Made by a program: the position numbers and the translations under genes. Below the pieces are notes generated by a model, which ran no database searches, was not told the DNA's origin, and worked only from the letters and a program-made list of their open reading frames with translations. From Nonomuraea sp. NBC_00507 (GTDB taxonomy: Bacteria; Actinomycetota; Actinomycetes; Streptosporangiales; Streptosporangiaceae), in contig NZ_CP107853.1 in the NCBI RefSeq assembly GCF_036013525.1, positions 3,658,001-3,722,000 of the forward strand: 64,000 nucleotides of DNA, given 5' to 3'. The number at the start of each line of letters is the position of its first letter. Within the stretch, counting starts at the first letter, position 1. Shown here piece after piece: positions 61,211 through 64,000 of the stretch.

Positions 61211-61956
61211 GTGACTGCGACGATTGAGCGCGGTGCCGCGACCGCGCCGGTTCCCGCTCCCAAGAGCACTACAACGCGTAAGAAGGCCGGCGGGTTCCTC
61301 GGCTCGTCGAACGGCAAGAAAGCCGTGATGGCCGTCACGGGTGCCGTGATGGTGCTCTTCCTCCTCCTCCACATGCTCGGGAACCTCAAGATCTTTCTGG
61401 GCAAGGACTCCTTCAACGACTACGCGCACGCGCTGCGCACGCTGCTGGAGCCGCTGCTGCCGTACCGGACGCTGCTGACGATCCTGGAGGTCGTCCTCGT
61501 CGCGTCGGTCGTCCTGCACATGTGGGCCGCGATCTCCCTCTCCCGGCGGGCCGGCAAGGCCAGGCCGGTCAAGTACGTCGCCAAGAAGCCGCAGGCGAAC
61601 GGCTACGCCACGCACATCATGCGGTGGGGCGGACTGACGATCGCGCTCTTCGTCGTCTGGCACCTGCTCGACCTGACCTTCGGCGTCGTCAACCCCAAGG
61701 GCTTCGACTCCGCCCCGGCCGACCGGATGGTCGCCGGCTTCGAGCCGTCCCGCTGGTGGGTGACGCTGATCTACTTCGTGGCCGTCGTCATGGTGGGCCT
61801 GCACCTGCGGCACGGCATCTGGAGCGCCGTGCAGACGCTCGGCTGGGCCAACCGCAACCGCTACCGGGTTCTGAAGGCTTCGGCCGCCCTGGTCTCCGCG
61901 GTGCTGGTGATCGGCTTCCTGGCGCCGCCTCTCGCGATCACGTTCGGAGTTGTGAA

Positions 61957-61960
<4 letters not shown>
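61211..61960 (+). CDS. sdhC: Succinate dehydrogenase cytochrome b subunit, type B
   Basis: About 249 residues with five helices ([78 protein letters not shown] and the last [15 protein letters not shown]). The His in the helices (LHMLGN, LHMWAA, WHLLD, LHLRHG) match the di-haem ligands of the Bacillus/Wolinella type. GTG at 61211. Its stop overlaps the sdhA start (GTGA). Confidence 0.93.
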
Positions 61961-63878
<1,918 letters not shown>

Positions 63879-63882
<4 letters not shown>

Positions 63883-64000
63883 ACCTGACCCTGCGCGTTT
63901 GGCGTCAGAGCGGCCCTTCCGACGACGGCCGGATGGTGACGTACAAGGTGGAGGACGTGTCCCCGGACATGTCCTTCCTGGAGATGCTCGACGTCCTCAA
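63879..64000 (+). CDS. sdhB: Succinate dehydrogenase iron-sulfur subunit (cluster 2), 5' part
   Basis: GTG at 63879 overlaps the sdhA stop (GTGA) and the frame is open to the window end. The visible 40 residues ([31 protein letters not shown]) match the N-terminal ferredoxin-like domain of type B SdhB. The cluster cysteines lie beyond the window. Confidence 0.9.

Overview
The window is very GC-rich, with GTG starts, four-base start/stop overlaps, Crp-type operators and GC-biased third codon positions. It looks like the chromosome of a high-GC actinomycete. Gene content (DUF5999, DUF1707, DUF4245, DUF6542, two succinate dehydrogenases, PASTA-less PknB-like kinases, MHS and DMT transporters, many TetR genes) suggests Streptosporangiales, for example a Nonomuraea-like organism. 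That placement is inference. No rRNA, tRNA, insertion sequence, integrase or CRISPR array was seen.

Layout. 1-2414: a two-component system with a lipoprotein, read leftward. 2.7-5.5 kb: a secreted transglycosylase-like protein behind a perfect Crp-type site, then a glycosyltransferase. 5.5-11.6 kb: a five-gene leftward operon that reads as a 3-hydroxybutyrate/oligomer catabolic module (dehydrogenase, PucR regulator, MHS transporter, two hydrolases). 11.7-12.9 kb: trpD behind a Trp-Trp leader peptide and attenuator. 12.9-20.3 kb: class II fumarase, two Ser/Thr kinases, a patch of small ORFs ending in DUF5999, and a class I fumarase. 20.4-27.8 kb: accessory genes (DUF234-type ATPase, DMT exporter with MocR regulator, MFS with TetR, DUF998, DUF1707). 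27.9-38.0 kb: a core block (glpX, DUF4245, ychF, rmuC, ispH, lipid-droplet-associated protein, xseA, xseB) whose content resembles the M. tuberculosis fum-glpX-xseBA-ispH-ychF neighbourhood. Its tail-to-tail gene junctions are filled with short tandem duplications.

38.2-53.7 kb is the most unusual part. It is a compact rightward set for a conjugation-like type IV secretion apparatus: a TcpC/VirB8-like protein, a small two-helix membrane protein, a TcpE membrane domain fused through long repeats to a MinD/ParA-like domain with a degenerate P-loop, a VirB4-like ATPase, a VirB6-like polytopic protein, a second VirB8-like anchor, and an SLT plus NlpC/P60 wall hydrolase. A Nudix gene and two repeat-rich or Pro/Thr-rich membrane proteins follow. 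There is no relaxase, coupling protein, integrase or attachment site here, so it looks like a resident chromosomal machine rather than a mobile element.

53.7-64 kb holds two different succinate dehydrogenase clusters pointing away from each other. The first (anchor-sdhA-sdhB, leftward) has two Crp-like sites upstream and lies directly behind a leftward signalling operon (REC-PP2C phosphatase, sensor kinase, single-domain response regulator). The second (sdhC-sdhA-sdhB, rightward, cut by the window end) is divergent from a LysR gene with a palindromic T-N11-A box between them. With the two fumarases, the window carries duplicated succinate-to-malate steps of the TCA cycle.
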